DNA of 15,436 nt. Origin: Verrucomicrobiota bacterium. GTDB taxonomy: Bacteria > Verrucomicrobiota > Verrucomicrobiia > Limisphaerales > UBA11358. Below the pieces are notes generated by a model. That model made no database searches and was not told the origin of the DNA. It saw nothing but the letters and a program-made list of their open reading frames with translations. Location: contig JAJPKI010000087.1 in assembly GCA_021323835.1 (NCBI GenBank), positions 1 to 15,436 of the forward strand. Reading direction: 5' to 3'. This document shows positions 13,922 through 15,436 of this stretch, in pieces. Numbering within the stretch: position 1 is the stretch's first letter; each line of letters starts with the position of its first letter. A program made the position numbers and the translations under genes.

Positions 13922-15436
13922 ATGCCCGGACGCATTCGATTTTTAACGCTTACAATTTCTTTTGCGTTCGCAATTGCCTTTTCTGCGGGGGCTTTAACCA
14001 ACAATCTCGCGCTCACGCCGCCGATGGGTTGGAACGATTGGAATTCTTACGGCTGCGGCATCAGCGAAACGGCGGTGACGAATAATGCAGGCATCATCGC
14101 ATCCACCGGTTTGAGAGCGGCGGGTTATCAATATGTGGACATTGACGACGGATGGGCGAGTTCGCGCGATTCCAACGGCGTCATCCGGGCTTATTCCATT
14201 TCCGGAAAATTTCCGCATGGCATTCCGTGGCTGTCGGATTATGTCCATTCGCTCGGACTGAAACTCGGCGTTTACACCGACGACGGCACGAATACGTGTT
14301 CCAGTTGCATCACCGGTGCGACGCCGCCGAAAGACCCGGGCAGTTTCAATTATGAATATGTGGACGCATTTACTTACGCAACTTACGGCGCGGATTATTT
14401 GAAGGACGACAATTGCAATGCTTTCGGCGAAAGCGGACAAGTTGTTTACGGTCGAATGGCAGACGGTTTGATGAAAAGCGGACGGCCAATTTTGTTTTGC
14501 CTCTGCGGCGGTGAAAATGGCAATGCGAAAAGTTATCAATCGTGGTCGCCAAACGTCGGAAATTATTGGCGTTCCACCGGCGACATCAAAAGCACGTTCG
14601 CCAGCATGATTTCGCACATTGACCCGAACAGCACTTCGGCATTCGCCGCCGGGCCGGGACGCTGGAACGACCCCGACATGCTCGAAATCGGCAACGGCGA
14701 ATTCGCGAGCAATCTCACCGCGGCGCAAACGCATTTCACGATGTGGTGCATCATGGCCGCGCCGCTCGTCATGGGAAATAATTTAACTTCGATGTCCGCA
14801 GGCACGTTGCAAATTTTGACGAACGCCGAGGCAATTGCCGTTGACCAGGACCCGGCAGGCGAGCAAGGCGTGAAAGTTTTTGACAGCGGCAGTTCCGAAG
14901 TTTTCAGCAAACCGCTCGGCTACGATTTCACGACGCGCGCGGTCGCGTTGCTCAATCGCGACACAAACAATTCCGCCGTCATCACGTGCAATTTTACAAA
15001 CCTTGCATTTCAACCGAACACAACTGCGACCGTTCGTGATTTATGGACGCATACGGATTTGGGAACGTTCACGAACAGTTTCACGGCCACAATTACAAAT
15101 TACGGCTCAATGCTTTTGAAAATCGTCGGCACGCCGGTTTCCGCGCCGTCGTCTGTTGGCACAAATTATTTGAGCGATTTGCCGGCGATTTACGCTTACA
15201 GCGGCTGGCAATCCGTTTCCAATAACAAAAGCGTTGGCGGAAATACGATTACACTTGCGGGCACAACTTACTCGAAAGGCATCAGCGCCAATTCGCGTTC
15301 CGGTGTGGAATATAATCTCGGCGGCGTTTGCACGCGCTTTCAGGCGAAAATCGGAATTGACGATGAAGTGGGCAGCAGCGGCTCGGTGATTTTTCAGGTT
15401 TATGCTGACGGCGCAAAAATTTATGACAGCGGCGCG
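13922..15436 (+). CDS. Secreted GH27 alpha-galactosidase with NPCBM-like C-terminal domain, 3'-incomplete
   Basis: The frame stays open for 505 codons to the window edge. A signal peptide (MPGRIRFLTLTISFAFAIAF, cut near residue 23) indicates export. The mature protein opens with LALTPPMGWNDWNSYGCGI, the GH27 signature, followed by YVDIDDGW. The catalytic nucleophile should be Asp163 in YLKDDNC (the family usually has KYDNC) and the acid/base an Asp of WNDPDM (Asp250 or Asp252). A beta-sandwich follows, then from about residue 416 LPAIYAYSGW and later YSKGISANSRSGVEYNLGG, which fits the start of an NPCBM (novel putative carbohydrate-binding) module and is cut off. GH27 enzymes remove terminal alpha-galactose, or in some members alpha-N-acetylgalactosamine or beta-arabinopyranose. 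It points to degradation of external plant or algal polysaccharide, separate from the cytoplasmic glucan genes. Confidence 0.92.
   Translation, partial: MPGRIRFLTLTISFAFAIAFSAGALTNNLALTPPMGWNDWNSYGCGISETAVTNNAGIIASTGLRAAGYQYVDIDDGWASSRDSNGVIRAYSISGKFPHGIPWLSDYVHSLGLKLGVYTDDGTNTCSSCITGATPPKDPGSFNYEYVDAFTYATYGADYLKDDNCNAFGESGQVVYGRMADGLMKSGRPILFCLCGGENGNAKSYQSWSPNVGNYWRSTGDIKSTFASMISHIDPNSTSAFAAGPGRWNDPDMLEIGNGEFASNLTAAQTHFTMWCIMAAPLVMGNNLTSMSAGTLQILTNAEAIAVDQDPAGEQGVKVFDSGSSEVFSKPLGYDFTTRAVALLNRDTNNSAVITCNFTNLAFQPNTTATVRDLWTHTDLGTFTNSFTATITNYGSMLLKIVGTPVSAPSSVGTNYLSDLPAIYAYSGWQSVSNNKSVGGNTITLAGTTYSKGISANSRSGVEYNLGGVCTRFQAKIGIDDEVGSSGSVIFQVYADGAKIYDSGA

Noticed and set aside
1..15436. CRISPR arrays, tRNA genes, transposases, integrases, defence systems
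   Set aside because: Looked for by eye on both strands; apart from the short palindrome and the glyA tail copy, no repeat arrays, cloverleaf-like genes or recombinase motifs were found.

Overview
The window looks like a chromosomal segment of a Verrucomicrobiota bacterium, probably of the Pedosphaera/Limisphaerales kind. This is inferred, not searched. The reasons are an ECF-type sigma factor of the style expanded in that group, fused to a membrane segment; a copy of a short palindromic repeat (arms GGACAGGCA/TGCCTGTCC) that I recall as scattered through such genomes; a Rho with an Ala/Pro/Lys/Glu-rich N-terminal extension; and a secreted GH27 enzyme with an NPCBM-type tail. No tRNA, rRNA, CRISPR array, transposase or integrase is visible.

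Layout. (1) 1-6295 is an alpha-glucan/trehalose block: a 5'-incomplete treZ with an in-frame TAG in its first visible codons, an overlapping glycogen debranching enzyme, a small acidic His/Glu-rich helical protein closed by a good hairpin terminator, a minus-strand zinc-ribbon protein, and a GH15 trehalase/glucoamylase-like enzyme. (2) 6363-10635 is purD, a secreted protein resembling an S41 peptidase domain that has lost its serine, and a 724-residue single reading frame fusing a low-molecular-weight phosphatase, RpiB and serine hydroxymethyltransferase. (3) 10629-12059 on the minus strand is a sigma-70 family protein with a transmembrane segment, coiled coil and a pilin-like C-terminal region. 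(4) 12113-12181 is a second, orphan copy of the last codons of glyA. (5) 12318-13823 is rho, and 13922 to the end is a secreted GH27 alpha-galactosidase cut by the window edge.

How the genes work together: TreZ and the debranching enzyme act on glycogen or maltodextrin. TreZ yields trehalose, and the GH15 protein may hydrolyse trehalose or maltooligosaccharides. PurD uses glycine, which SHMT produces; RpiB produces ribose-5-phosphate, the precursor of PRPP; SHMT also supplies one-carbon units. The purD to fusion stretch is therefore coherent with purine synthesis.

Most of the window is ordinary metabolism. The points that stand out are the triple fusion, whose domain order matches the ywlE-rpiB-glyA order of Firmicutes operons, and the two diverged copies of the glyA tail flanking the sigma-factor gene. 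The latter suggests that the sigma module arrived by recombination at the end of glyA. I see no complete new defence or mobile system.
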